A stretch of 64,000 bases of DNA from NCBI GenBank assembly GCA_027310575.1, contig DAIDAO010000017.1:1-64000 (forward strand). The letters run 5' to 3'. This document shows, piece by piece, positions 1 to 9,813 of this stretch (positions are counted from its first letter, which is position 1; each line of letters starts with the position of its first letter). Under the pieces are notes generated by a model that saw nothing but the letters and a program-made list of their open reading frames with translations, made no database searches and was not told the origin of the DNA. This DNA is from a bacterium. Its GTDB lineage: Archaea; Thermoproteota; Nitrososphaeria; Nitrososphaerales; Gagatemarchaeaceae. The translations under genes were made by a program, and so were the position numbers.

Positions 1-317
1 TCGGAGAGACGGCGGGACTGGACCTTCGTTAGCAGCCTGAGTTGCTCTCCGGGACGGGCAGGGGCCTTGAAGGCGACCTTGTTGACCCCCAGCAGGGCCA
101 CCAGCGAGTCCCTGGTCAGGCCCGTCTCGTACCAGAGGCCCAGGGCAATCGAAAGCACGAGGAGGCCGTGGGCCACGACGCCGCGGAAGATTGTGGTCCT
201 GGCGTAGGACTCGTCGGTATGCAGCCGATTCATGTCTCCGGTGAGCCTCGCGAAGGCCTCGATCTCCTCCCGACCTATTGACCTCGAACCTGAGGTGAAC
301 TCCCTGCCCACGTTCAT
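1..317 (-). CDS. MaoC-like (R)-enoyl-CoA hydratase domain protein, truncated by window edge
   Basis: Absent from the ORF track because it runs off the edge. Manual minus-strand translation: MNVGREFTSGSRSIGREEIEAFARLTGDMNRLHTDESYARTTIFRGVVAHGLLVLSIALGLWYETG..., with the hot-dog hydratase D-x(4)-H and 'G.VAHG' signatures. Confidence 0.85.
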   Translation of the reverse strand, partial: MNVGREFTSGSRSIGREEIEAFARLTGDMNRLHTDESYARTTIFRGVVAHGLLVLSIALGLWYETGLTRDSLVALLGVNKVAFKAPARPGEQLRLLTKVQSRRLS

Positions 318-376
318 GTCGTCATAGAATAGGCTCAACGAACGCCGACGGGGCCGACGTTCCAAACGGCATTAAA

Positions 377-1342
377 TTGATATCCCCCAGGCCCCGCGAG
401 GCCGCTAAGAGGAGCGAGATCTTCAGGTCGAAGGTTGTTTCCGTCGGAGAAGCTGTCTCGACGTTCGTAAAGAACGGCAACTCGGTAGCCTTCGCGAGCT
501 CTGCTGGGAGGATGTCCATCGCGGTCGCCTATGAGATCATCAGGCAGAGGAGAAAGAACCTGATGTTCGCGTCTGCGGGGACCGGAGCCCCGTGTCTCGA
601 CCTTCTTGTAGGCGCGAGGGCTGTCACGAGGGCCGAGGTCTCCTTCACCATGGTCTCCTGCTACAACATACGGAGGGCAATAGAGCTGAACGGTGAAGCC
701 AGACAGAAGGGATACAGTTTCCAGCTCGAAGACTACTCCAACCTCGCCATGACCCTCCGCTTTGCCGCTGCCGCGATGGACATCCCGTTCATTCCGACCC
801 GCTCGCTCAGGGGGAGCGACATCGAGCGGCTGAGGACCTTCAAGGGGAAAGAGAAGCTCGCTCTGATGAAGTCCCCGTTCAAAGACCGGAGCACGGTTGT
901 GGTCCTCCCTCCCTGCCGCCCCGACGTGGCGGTGATGCACGCGCACTTCGCCGATGCGGAGGGAAACGTCGTCGCCTACGGGCCGGCAGGGTCCGACGGC
1001 TGGGCGCTGAAGGCCGCCAACCACAGGGTCGTGACCGTCGAGAAGGTTGTGCCGAACGAGTTCGTCAGAAAGAACAAGGACGCGACCTTCCTCCCTGGGT
1101 TCATGGTCGACGCAGTTTGCGAAGCCCCCTACGGGGCGCACCCCTACGGCCTCTTTGGATTCTATGATCTTGACGAACAGTTCCAGAGGGAGTACGCCCT
1201 GCAGTCCAAGACGCAGGAGGGGTTCGACGCCTGGGCCAGAAAGTGGGTCCTCGATCCGAAGAGCAGGGACGACTACCTGGAGATGGTGGGCCGAGACAGG
1301 CTGAAAGGGATTTCGACAGGGAGGCTGTCTGCGCTTGCCTGA
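377..1342 (+). CDS. CoA-transferase subunit A (glutaconate/3-oxoacid CoA-transferase family)
   Basis: ORF (TTG start) followed by an overlapping subunit B-like ORF; CoA-transferase family I-like sequence. Confidence 0.75.
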   Translation: MISPRPREAAKRSEIFRSKVVSVGEAVSTFVKNGNSVAFASSAGRMSIAVAYEIIRQRRKNLMFASAGTGAPCLDLLVGARAVTRAEVSFTMVSCYNIRRAIELNGEARQKGYSFQLEDYSNLAMTLRFAAAAMDIPFIPTRSLRGSDIERLRTFKGKEKLALMKSPFKDRSTVVVLPPCRPDVAVMHAHFADAEGNVVAYGPAGSDGWALKAANHRVVTVEKVVPNEFVRKNKDATFLPGFMVDAVCEAPYGAHPYGLFGFYDLDEQFQREYALQSKTQEGFDAWARKWVLDPKSRDDYLEMVGRDRLKGISTGRLSALA

Positions 1343-2108
1343 AGCCGCCGCTCCAGGTCACAGCAGGAGGGAGGCCGCCGTGATCTATGCGTCCAAGTTC
1401 ATCAAGGACGGAGACGTCGTCCTCGTCGGCCAGGGCCTGCCTGTCCTGGCGGCGCTGTTCGCGAAGAACCACCACGCCAGGGACTGCGTCATCATGCACG
1501 AGTATGGAGTCGTCGACCTGGACCCTCCGAGGGCAGTTGAGCTGGCCCACCCCCTGCTCGCCGAGACGGCGACCTACCTTTGCGACATGCTCGACGCCCT
1601 GACTTCGTTGCTTTCAAGGGCAGACTGCGCCTTCCTGGGGGCCGCCCAGGTGGACAGGTACGGGAACGTCAACACTACGACGATAGGAGACTACTTCAGG
1701 CCCAAGGTCAGGATTTCTGGAAGCGGAGGAGCCAACGACATCGGGAGCATCGTCCGGAAGTCCGTCATAATAATGGACGGTCAAGAAAGGGCGAAGTTCC
1801 CCGAGAGGGTAGACTACAACATGACCCCAGGGTACTTCCGCGGGTCGAGGAGCGATCGTGACAGGTTGGGACTGCCCGGCAAGGGGCCCGAGGCGGTCGT
1901 GACAGACGTCGGCGTCTACAGGTTCGCCCCTAAGACAGGAGAGATGTATCTCAGCGGACTCCAACCGGGCGCGACGGTTGAAGAAGCCAGAGAGAAGACT
2001 GGTTGGAGGCTCAAGGTGGCCAAGGGGGCGGCCGGGGTCAAGCCTCCTACGGCAGAGGAGACCAACCTGCTGCGATCCTTGGACCCGAGGAAAGTCTATC
2101 TTCGCTAG
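1335..2108 (+). CDS. CoA-transferase subunit B
   Basis: Overlaps subunit A; 'SGSGGANDIGS' resembles the CoA-transferase beta-subunit glycine-rich motif. Confidence 0.75.
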   Translation: MPEAAAPGHSRREAAVIYASKFIKDGDVVLVGQGLPVLAALFAKNHHARDCVIMHEYGVVDLDPPRAVELAHPLLAETATYLCDMLDALTSLLSRADCAFLGAAQVDRYGNVNTTTIGDYFRPKVRISGSGGANDIGSIVRKSVIIMDGQERAKFPERVDYNMTPGYFRGSRSDRDRLGLPGKGPEAVVTDVGVYRFAPKTGEMYLSGLQPGATVEEAREKTGWRLKVAKGAAGVKPPTAEETNLLRSLDPRKVYLR

Positions 2109-2207
2109 GCAAGCGCCCGGCTGCCACCTGCGACTTCCGCGGGAAGCGGGCGCTTCCGCAGCGCTGCGAGGTTATAGTTAAAACAATCAGGGGGGCGCCT
2201 CCCAGTC

Positions 2208-2984
2208 ATGGACTACGAGACCATTCAGGTTTCGAAAGAGGGCATGATCGGGACGATTACGCTGAACCGCCCTCAGGCGATGAACGCCCTGAGCAACAAG
2301 CTTGTCACTGAGCTCATCTCAGCCCTTGCTGATTTCGAGAAGGACGAAGGGGTGAGGTGCCTGGTGATCACAGGGAGCGAGAAGGCGTTCTCCGCTGGGG
2401 CCGACATCAAGGAGATGGCTGGTATGACCGCGGTCCAGATGACCATGACCGGTCACTTCTTCCCCCTCTGGGACAAGGTCGGCAGGTATCCGAAGCCGAT
2501 AGTCGGAGCGCTGAGCGGGTTCGTCCTAGGAGGAGGGCTGGAGCTCGCCATGAGCTTCGACGTGCTCGTCGCCTCGGAGACGGCCCAGTTCGGGCAGCCC
2601 GAGATAGACATCGGGGTGATGCCTGGCGGGGGCGGGACGCAGCGCCTGACGAGGGCTGTGGGGAAGTACAAGGCGATGGAGATGATCCTTACGGGGGAGC
2701 GCATCGGCGCCGAGGAGGCGAAGACCCTCGGGCTGGTCAGCAGGGTGGTGCCGAAGGAGTCCTACCTCGAAGAGGCGAAGAAGGTGGCGAACGAGATAGC
2801 CTCGAAGTCGCCGGTGGCCGTGAGGCACGCGAAGATGGCCATCAACAAGGCGTTCGAGATGGGGCTCGGCGGGGGGATAGACTTCGAAAGGGAGCTCTTC
2901 TACCTCCTCTTTGCATCTGAGGACAAGAACGAGGGGATGAACGCGTTCATGGAGAAGAGGAAGCCTGCGTTCAAGGGGAAGTAG
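2208..2984 (+). CDS. Enoyl-CoA hydratase/isomerase (crotonase family)
   Basis: Crotonase signatures ITLNRPQAMNALS, AFSAGADIKEM, GGGLELAMSFD; AT-rich box gttatagttaaaac about 30 nt upstream. Confidence 0.95.
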   Translation: MDYETIQVSKEGMIGTITLNRPQAMNALSNKLVTELISALADFEKDEGVRCLVITGSEKAFSAGADIKEMAGMTAVQMTMTGHFFPLWDKVGRYPKPIVGALSGFVLGGGLELAMSFDVLVASETAQFGQPEIDIGVMPGGGGTQRLTRAVGKYKAMEMILTGERIGAEEAKTLGLVSRVVPKESYLEEAKKVANEIASKSPVAVRHAKMAINKAFEMGLGGGIDFERELFYLLFASEDKNEGMNAFMEKRKPAFKGK

Positions 2985-3779
2985 ATGCCCTTCGAGACAG
3001 TGAAGACCGAGTCGAAGAACGGGGTGCTCTGGATCTCCCTCAACCGGCCTGACAAGCTGAACGCGTTCGACGCGCAGATGGGGGACGACCTGCTGGAGGC
3101 CCTTAAGGAAGGTGAGAGGTCGGCCAGCGACAGGTGCCTGGTCCTGACCGGTGAAGGGAGGGCGTTCTCCGTAGGGGAGGACCTGAGCAGCAACAAGACG
3201 GCGTACGAGAGCGGTCAGCCGATCCGGCTGGGGGAGGTCGTGAAGAGGAAGTACAACCCCATCGTGCAGAGGATCAGGAAGATGGACAAGCCGGTCGTCG
3301 CCGCTGTCAACGGGGTGACAGCCGGCGCAGGGCTCGGGCTCGCCCTCGCGTGCGACCTCAGGGCCGCCTCTGACAGGGCGACCTTCCACGAGGCGTTCAT
3401 CAAGGTGGGGCTGGCCCCTGACTCGGGGACGAGCTTCTGGTTCACGCGCATACTCGGGTTGGGGAAGGCGATGGAGGTGGGGCTGCTGGGCGAGCCGATA
3501 GACGCGAACAGGGCACTCGGACTCGGGCTCGTGAACTGGGTCTTCCCTGACGAAGGCTTCCGCGCGCAGGTCGCGAGGATAGCAGAGAGGCTAGCGAAGG
3601 GACCGACGAGGGCAATGGGGCTGACCAAGAGGGCGCTCAACAGGGCGGTCGTCGTAGACATGGACTCCGCTCTCGAGTACGAGATGTACCTCCAGGACAT
3701 CGCAGGGAGGACGCGAGACCACGTCGAGGGGGTCAGGGCGTTCTTCGACAAGCGGGACCCCAGCTTCACAGGTCAGTAG
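2985..3779 (+). CDS. Enoyl-CoA hydratase/isomerase (crotonase family), second copy
   Basis: ISLNRPDKLNAFD, AFSVGEDLSS, GAGLGLALACD; directly abuts the previous gene. Confidence 0.95.
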   Translation: MPFETVKTESKNGVLWISLNRPDKLNAFDAQMGDDLLEALKEGERSASDRCLVLTGEGRAFSVGEDLSSNKTAYESGQPIRLGEVVKRKYNPIVQRIRKMDKPVVAAVNGVTAGAGLGLALACDLRAASDRATFHEAFIKVGLAPDSGTSFWFTRILGLGKAMEVGLLGEPIDANRALGLGLVNWVFPDEGFRAQVARIAERLAKGPTRAMGLTKRALNRAVVVDMDSALEYEMYLQDIAGRTRDHVEGVRAFFDKRDPSFTGQ

Positions 3780-3791
3780 GCAGACGGCGCG

Positions 3792-4994
3792 TCAACCCGT
3801 GGGCATGTCTTTCACCTTTCTGACAGGTGACAAGAGCACCCATAGGAACGCGAGCGAGCCCAACACGGCCATCACCCCCATGGTGAGGCGGGTGCCGATC
3901 AGGTCGCCGACGACCCCTCCCATCAGGCCACCGAGGGGGATCGTCCCCCAGACGATGGTCCTCATCGTGGCGTTCATCCTCCCCTGCAGGGCCTCGGGCA
4001 CGAGCGCCTGCCTGTAGCTCACCTGAGGTATGTTGTACCAGAGGACGCCCAGGCTGGTAAAGAATCCGACCGCCACCGCGACCAAGAAGGCGTCCGAAGG
4101 GACTGCGAAGTAGAACGCGATTGGAGGGATCGAGCCGACTATCGCGCCGACTATTATGGACATTCCGACCCCCAGGGCCCCGATGTAGCGCTTCGAGGTG
4201 ACAGCGCCGAGGACCCCTCCCAGCGAGCCTATGCCGACGGCGAGGGCGATTGCGGTGAAAGAAAGGGAGAGGTTGACGTTCAGGTACTTCAGGGTGATAG
4301 CCCCGAAGGCGTTCGAGAACAGGTTCGAAGTGGCAGTGGTTGCGGCTATGGCGCGCAGCCTCTTGTCTCCGAATACCACGGAGAGGCCCTCGCGCACGTC
4401 ATGCCAAGTCGACCTACCATGCGCTCCGCCCATCGAAGGCTCCGGCCTCTTTATCCACAGAAGGGAGAGCGAGGAGCTCAGATATCCCAGCACGTCGCCG
4501 AAGACCACGAGCGGCGCGGTCAGCACGCTGAGAATCGCGCCGGCTGCGGCAGGACCGGCCACCTGCGCGACCGATCGGCTCGTCTCCAGCTTGCTGTTGG
4601 CGTCGACGATTTGAGACTTCTGGACGAAGCTCGGGATGTTGGCCTGATACGCGATCTCGAAGAACACTGTGAGGATGCCGGCTATCAGAGTGATGACATA
4701 CAGGAGGTTCATGGAGAACCCTGCGAGGCCGGCCGCAAGGAAGACGGCTGGGATGACGAACAGCACCGCGGCGCGACCGAAGTCTGCGATGATCATTATC
4801 CTCCGCCTGCGGTGCCGGTCCGTCCAGACCCCGACTAGGAGTCCGAGCACCGGGAACGCGATGAAGTTGAAGAAGGCGAGGAGCCCCAACCCGGTGTCTG
4901 AGGTGTGCAGGATGCCGATGGCGATGGCTTGGATCGCGAACGGGGAGAACTGGGAGCCAAAGACGGAGATGGATTGGCCGACCCAGAACTTCAT
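3792..4994 (-). CDS. MFS transporter
   Basis: About 400 aa polytopic protein with 'GVWTDRHRRRRIMI' MFS loop motif. Confidence 0.85.
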   Translation of the reverse strand: MKFWVGQSISVFGSQFSPFAIQAIAIGILHTSDTGLGLLAFFNFIAFPVLGLLVGVWTDRHRRRRIMIIADFGRAAVLFVIPAVFLAAGLAGFSMNLLYVITLIAGILTVFFEIAYQANIPSFVQKSQIVDANSKLETSRSVAQVAGPAAAGAILSVLTAPLVVFGDVLGYLSSSLSLLWIKRPEPSMGGAHGRSTWHDVREGLSVVFGDKRLRAIAATTATSNLFSNAFGAITLKYLNVNLSLSFTAIALAVGIGSLGGVLGAVTSKRYIGALGVGMSIIVGAIVGSIPPIAFYFAVPSDAFLVAVAVGFFTSLGVLWYNIPQVSYRQALVPEALQGRMNATMRTIVWGTIPLGGLMGGVVGDLIGTRLTMGVMAVLGSLAFLWVLLSPVRKVKDMPTG

Positions 4995-5074
4995 GAAGTC
5001 GAGGTCTTTCGTCAGCGAAGCAGGTGTCGCGGGCGCAGCAGGACTGGTCTCGCCCGCCGGAGTTACGCCTGCGC

Positions 5075-5671
5075 TCAGCCTTTCACCGGTTTCTTGACCA
5101 GGGCCTTCGTCATCAGGTCCCGGAGCTCCTTCCAGGAGGTGATCAGCTTCTCGAACTGCTTGTCCGACATCAGGGCCATCTGTGCGAGCTCGTACATCTT
5201 GGACTTCGTGAAGAAGGCGACGTCGTCCACCGCTGCGATCTTCTCCTCGAGCTCTGGCGTTACGCCCATCTTGTCCATGTTTCTGTGGTGCCGTGCGACC
5301 TTGGCCACGAGCTCATCGTCTGCGTTGATGTTGACCCCCAGCTTGTTCAGGGCCTCGAAGGCTTCCTTGAAGTGCTTCTCAGCCTCTGAGCTGCCGGCCT
5401 CCCCGTGGGTGAACTCGAAGACTTCGGCGGTCGCGCGGTTGTAGGTCTCGATCAGGTGGCCGTGGCGCTCCTCCCTTGACACTTCCACGAGCCCGACTTT
5501 CTTGAGCTTGTCAATCTGGTGGTACACTGCCTGTGGCGAGAGGACCAGACTGTCCGCCAGCTGGCTGACTGTCATCTCCTTTGCCCGCAGCAGGTAGATG
5601 ATCTTGCGCCTTGTCTCATCAGCAAGGAGCTCGAACGCTTCCGGGTCACGGACGTACTTGAAGGCCCTCAT
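5075..5671 (-). CDS. ArsR-like winged-helix transcriptional regulator
   Basis: N-terminal HTH 'FELLADETRRKIIYLLRAKEMTVSQLADSLVLSPQAVYHQIDKLKKVGLVEV'. Confidence 0.85.
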   Translation of the reverse strand: MRAFKYVRDPEAFELLADETRRKIIYLLRAKEMTVSQLADSLVLSPQAVYHQIDKLKKVGLVEVSREERHGHLIETYNRATAEVFEFTHGEAGSSEAEKHFKEAFEALNKLGVNINADDELVAKVARHHRNMDKMGVTPELEEKIAAVDDVAFFTKSKMYELAQMALMSDKQFEKLITSWKELRDLMTKALVKKPVKG

Positions 5672-5768
5672 GGTTAGTAAATCAGGCGTTGGGTTGACAT
5701 ATATCTACTTTGCTCAAACAAGCGAACGTTTTAATACGAGCTTTCCAATGGTGGTTTGGGTGATACCA

Positions 5769-5951
5769 ATGGAGAATATAGATAGCCAAACGTGCGAGCC
5801 AGAAGTGTTCTACGTCCACGGGAGCGGGCTGTTCGGAGTCCCACGCGACCGGATGAACGACATCCCGAAACTGAGGGCTGAATTCCACGCCAACGAGGCG
5901 AGGCGCGCTAACGTGCTCAGCATGCTCGCATGGGCGAGACGGGCCTGCTGA
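5769..5951 (+). CDS. Possible small protein (60 aa), unknown
   Basis: ORF MENIDSQTCEPEVFYVHGSGLFG...; in-frame ATG also at 5748; AT-rich 'gttttaatac' box upstream. Confidence 0.3.
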   Translation: MENIDSQTCEPEVFYVHGSGLFGVPRDRMNDIPKLRAEFHANEARRANVLSMLAWARRAC

Positions 5952-5993
5952 TCCCAGCAAAGAACATAAGCGCCTCACATCGCGCTTCATCGC

Positions 5994-7193
5994 GTGAGGG
6001 ACGGGGCGGTCGTAGTCTCTGCCGTACGTACCCCGATAGGGAAGTACGGAGGCGTCCTGCGGTCGGTCCGGCCCGACGACCTGGGCGCCCTCGTCCTGAA
6101 GAGCGCGCTGTCCAGGTCAGGGGCTGAAGCATCTTCAGTCGACGACGTTTACTTCGGGTGCACCAATCAGGCAGGGGAGGACAACAGGAACGTCGCCAGG
6201 ATGGCGGTCCTGCTTGCTGGGATGCCGTACTCGGTGCCTGCAGCGACCGTCAACAGGCTCTGCGGGTCCGGGCTCGAAGCTGTCAACTCGGCCGCCAGGG
6301 TGATAGCGGCTGGGGAAGGGGACGTCCTCCTCGCGGGCGGAGTGGAGAGCATGACCCGCGCGCCGCTGGTGATGCTGAAGCCCGAGACCGCGTTCAGGAG
6401 GGGAGCCACAGCCCTCCTGGACTCGACCATAGGCTGGCGCTTCCCGAACCCAGCCATGCCTGACGAATACCCCCCGCTCTCCATGGGCGAGACCGCGGAG
6501 AACCTGGCCGAGAAGTACAAGATAGGCCGCAGAGCCCAGGACGAGTTCGCGCTGGAGAGCCACAGGAAGGCGGTCGAGGCCACCAGGGCCGGGAGGTTCA
6601 GGGACGAGCTGGAGCCAGTGAAGACCCCCGAAAAGCCCGACGGCGTCGGCGAAGACGAAGGACCGAGGGCGGACACCTCGCTCGAGAAGCTCTCGTCCCT
6701 GAAGCCGGCGTTCAGGAAGGACGGGACGGTCACTGCCGGGAACTCGTCAGGGATCAACGACGGCGCGGCCGCGCTGGTGCTCATGAGCGAGAAGAAGGCC
6801 GCCGAGCTCGGCGTGAAGCCGATGGCGCGGGTCCTGGGTTCCGCCACTGCCGGGGTCCACCCGAGCTACATGGGCATGGGGCCCGTGCATTCGACGAGGA
6901 AGCTGCTTTCCCGCCTGGGGATGAGCCTGGACGAGTTCGGGATAATCGAGCTCAACGAGGCCTTCGCCGCCCAGGTCCTGGCGTGCGTCGCTGAGATGCC
7001 GGAGTTCGACACCAGGAAGATGAACCCGAACGGGGGCGCGATCGCGCTCGGACACCCGCTGGGGTGCAGCGGCGCCCGGCTCGCGGCCACGCTCGTCCAT
7101 CAGATGAAGCGGACGGGGACGAGGTACGGCCTGGCCACGATGTGCATAGGGGTGGGCCAGGGTATCTCCACGGCTTTCGAGCTCCTGAAGTAA
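5994..7193 (+). CDS. Acetyl-CoA C-acetyltransferase (thiolase)
   Basis: [43 protein letters not shown] thiolase motifs; GTG start. Confidence 0.95.
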   Translation: MRDGAVVVSAVRTPIGKYGGVLRSVRPDDLGALVLKSALSRSGAEASSVDDVYFGCTNQAGEDNRNVARMAVLLAGMPYSVPAATVNRLCGSGLEAVNSAARVIAAGEGDVLLAGGVESMTRAPLVMLKPETAFRRGATALLDSTIGWRFPNPAMPDEYPPLSMGETAENLAEKYKIGRRAQDEFALESHRKAVEATRAGRFRDELEPVKTPEKPDGVGEDEGPRADTSLEKLSSLKPAFRKDGTVTAGNSSGINDGAAALVLMSEKKAAELGVKPMARVLGSATAGVHPSYMGMGPVHSTRKLLSRLGMSLDEFGIIELNEAFAAQVLACVAEMPEFDTRKMNPNGGAIALGHPLGCSGARLAATLVHQMKRTGTRYGLATMCIGVGQGISTAFELLK

Positions 7194-7229
7194 GTCTTAT
7201 CACCCGGCGACCTTTCGCAGGCCTCTGAT

Positions 7230-8690
7230 TTGCAAGCAGAGGCGGTGCCAGACTACAAGATGTTCGTCGGGGGCTCGTGGGTCTCCTCTCACTCGGGCGG
7301 GAGCTACACGGTCTTCAACCCAGCCAGGGGGCAGGTGCTCGCCCACGTGGCGAAGGGGGACGCGGAGGACGCCAGGGCCGCGGTGGACGCTGCGAAGAGG
7401 GCGTTCGAGGACCCGGCCTGGAGGTCGATGGACCCGAGCAAGAGAGGAAGGCTGCTGTTCAAGGTGGCGCAGAGCCTTAGGGAACGGCTGTCGGACTTCG
7501 CGAAGCTGGAGACCATGAACAACGGGAAGCCCCTCGGGCAGGCGAAGGGGGACGTCGCGATGGCTGCGAGGCACTTCGAGTACTTCGGGGGCCTGGCCGA
7601 CAAGATACAGGGGAGCACCATCCCTGTCCCGGGGAACAGGCTCGACTACACGGTGAAGGAGCCTCTGGGCGTCACAGCCCACGTCGTCCCATGGAACTAC
7701 CCGCTGGTCATGGCGGCCCGGAGCATGGCGCCCGCGCTCGCCGCGGGAAACACTGTCGTGGCGAAGCCTGCGTCGTTCACACCCCTCACGCTCCTGCTGT
7801 TCGCAGAGCTCTGCAAGGGGGCCGGGTTCCCGGACGGCGTGGTCAACGTAGTGACAGGGGGAGGGGACGAGGTCGGAGGCGCGCTCATCAGGCACCCGGA
7901 CGTCAGGCTCACGGCTCTCACGGGCTCGGTCGAGACGGGGATGCGCGTGATGGAGCTGGCGTCGGGCAATCTCTCCAGGGTAGTCCTGGAGCTCGGGGGG
8001 AAGAACCCGCACATCGTGTTCTCTGACGCGGACATGGAGAGGGCCGCAACGGCGGTCCTGAACGGGATATTCACCAACGCCGGGCAGATGTGCTGGGCGG
8101 GGTCGAGGCTTCTGGTCGAGGCCGGGGTCAAGGAGGCGCTCGTCGAAAGGCTCGTGGAGGGGGCGAACAGGATGAAGCTCGGCGACGGGCTCGCTCCCGA
8201 TACGGCCATGGGCCCGCTGGTGGCCGGCTCCCAGCGGGAGCGCGTGGCGGGCTACGTCGGCATCGGGACGGACGAGGGGGCCAGGGTGGTGGCCGGAGGG
8301 GCGGCTCCGGGCGAGGAGGAGCTGATGCCCGGCTACTTCTACAGGCCGACCATACTCGACGGCGTCACCCAGGGCATGAGAGTCGCGCGCGAGGAGATCT
8401 TCGGGCCGGTGCTCACTGTCACCACCTTCGAAGGGCAGGACGACGCTGTGGCGAAGGCCAACGACTCGGACTACGGGCTATGGGCGGGGGTCTGGACGAA
8501 CGACCTGAAGAGGGCGCACCGGGTGGCGGCAGCGCTCGAGTCCGGCATCGTGGCAGTCAACGAGGAGCCCACGACCTTCCCCCAGACGCCGTTCGGGGGG
8601 TTCAAGAAGAGCGGGAACGCGTCGGAGCAGGGGATGGACGCGGTGTCCTCCTACGTCAGGGTGAAGAACGTCTCCGTCAACCTGGACTAG
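7230..8690 (+). CDS. Aldehyde dehydrogenase family protein
   Basis: VVPWNYPL, TGSVETG, LELGGKNPHIV, NAGQMCWAGSR, EEIFGPVL. Confidence 0.95.
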   Translation: MQAEAVPDYKMFVGGSWVSSHSGGSYTVFNPARGQVLAHVAKGDAEDARAAVDAAKRAFEDPAWRSMDPSKRGRLLFKVAQSLRERLSDFAKLETMNNGKPLGQAKGDVAMAARHFEYFGGLADKIQGSTIPVPGNRLDYTVKEPLGVTAHVVPWNYPLVMAARSMAPALAAGNTVVAKPASFTPLTLLLFAELCKGAGFPDGVVNVVTGGGDEVGGALIRHPDVRLTALTGSVETGMRVMELASGNLSRVVLELGGKNPHIVFSDADMERAATAVLNGIFTNAGQMCWAGSRLLVEAGVKEALVERLVEGANRMKLGDGLAPDTAMGPLVAGSQRERVAGYVGIGTDEGARVVAGGAAPGEEELMPGYFYRPTILDGVTQGMRVAREEIFGPVLTVTTFEGQDDAVAKANDSDYGLWAGVWTNDLKRAHRVAAALESGIVAVNEEPTTFPQTPFGGFKKSGNASEQGMDAVSSYVRVKNVSVNLD

Positions 8691-9220
8691 CCCTTCCACG
8701 CTTCTTCCTTCTTCCCGGCCCTCTTGTTGGCCCAGCGCGAGAGGTTGAAGAGGTAGGAGGACAGCCTGTTGAAGAAGGGAATCAGCTCGGGGTTCATCTC
8801 GTAGGACTTCGAGGCCGTGAGGACCCTCCTCTCGGCCCTGCGGCAGACCGCCCTGGCGAGGTGCAGCGCTGCGCCCGTAGGGGACCCTCCCGGGAGCACA
8901 AAGTTGGACAGGGAAGGGAGCTTCGCAAGCAGCTCGGCCGTCATCTCCTCGAGCCTGGCAGTGTCCGCCTGCCCGATCCTCCCCACCTGTTGAGCCCCGT
9001 GGAGCTCGCACGCGGCGTCCCCACCGGCGACGAAGAGCATCCGCTGGACCTCCTTCAGGGATGAAACGAGGGCCCTGTCCCTTGCGCCGGCGACGACCAC
9101 CCCCAGCACACTGTTGAGCTCGTCGATCGTACCATACGCTTCGACCCGAGGGTCGTCCTTCGGGACGCGCCTAGCGCCGTAGAGAGAAGTCTCCCCCGCG
9201 TCCCCCTTACGGGTGTACAT
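8687..9220 (-). CDS. Cob(I)yrinic acid a,c-diamide adenosyltransferase, PduO type
   Basis: MYTRKGDAGETSLYGARRVPKDDPRVEAYGTIDELNSVLG; start chosen inside the longer ORF 8687..9325. Confidence 0.9.
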   Translation of the reverse strand: MYTRKGDAGETSLYGARRVPKDDPRVEAYGTIDELNSVLGVVVAGARDRALVSSLKEVQRMLFVAGGDAACELHGAQQVGRIGQADTARLEEMTAELLAKLPSLSNFVLPGGSPTGAALHLARAVCRRAERRVLTASKSYEMNPELIPFFNRLSSYLFNLSRWANKRAGKKEEAWKG

Positions 9221-9360
9221 CGATGTGCGGCCCTGCGTGCGGACTTTTAACGATAGCAGCGCAGCCGCAGGCAGAGAGCCCGCTCCGGGGTAGGTGGGGA
9301 TTCTTTGGGTCAACCGAATTCGCATCCTTAGCCAACCCTTTTCCAGTCAGAACTTTCTTA

Positions 9361-9813
9361 TTGCAAACACCCAGCACGACGGAGGCGAGCAAAGACACGA
9401 CTTTCGAGAACCAGGAGGTCCACCTCTTCACTCCGCAGGAAGCGTCGAGGCTCCTCCCTGACATAAAGCCGAAGGTGAAGGAGCTCGTGGAGCGGAAGAG
9501 GATGATCGCGAAGCTGCACGGCGAGATCGACAAGTACAACCTTCTGGGCTTCAGGACAGGTGACATCGCTGAGAGGGCCGCGCAGCTGGACTCGCTCGTC
9601 GACGAGATGACCAGGAAGATTGCCGAGCTGGAAGACCTGGGGGTGCAGGTCAAGGACCTGGACATGGGCCTCGTGGACTTCCCTGCCGAGAGGTACGGGG
9701 AGAGCGTGATGCTCTGCTGGCGTTACGGCGAGTCCGAGGTGCTCTTCTGGCACAAGGCGACCGAGAGCTTCAATGAAAGGAAGCCCCTCGGGCTGCAGAT
9801 CGTGCAGCCCTAG
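9361..9813 (+). CDS. DUF2203 family protein
   Basis: HLFTPQEASRLLPDIKPKV... LGVQVKDLDMGLVDFPAERYGESVMLCWRYGESEVLFWH; start inferred (TTG) inside ORF 9223..9813. Confidence 0.75.
   Translation: MQTPSTTEASKDTTFENQEVHLFTPQEASRLLPDIKPKVKELVERKRMIAKLHGEIDKYNLLGFRTGDIAERAAQLDSLVDEMTRKIAELEDLGVQVKDLDMGLVDFPAERYGESVMLCWRYGESEVLFWHKATESFNERKPLGLQIVQP

Noticed and set aside
2526-3389. Long antisense ORF (287 aa) over the crotonase genes
   Set aside because: Low-complexity Arg/Pro/His/Glu-rich translation, antisense to clear crotonase genes; typical high-GC artefact. Same for 7200..8012, 20220..20747, 29721..30713, 39939..41024, 46679..47788 and others.
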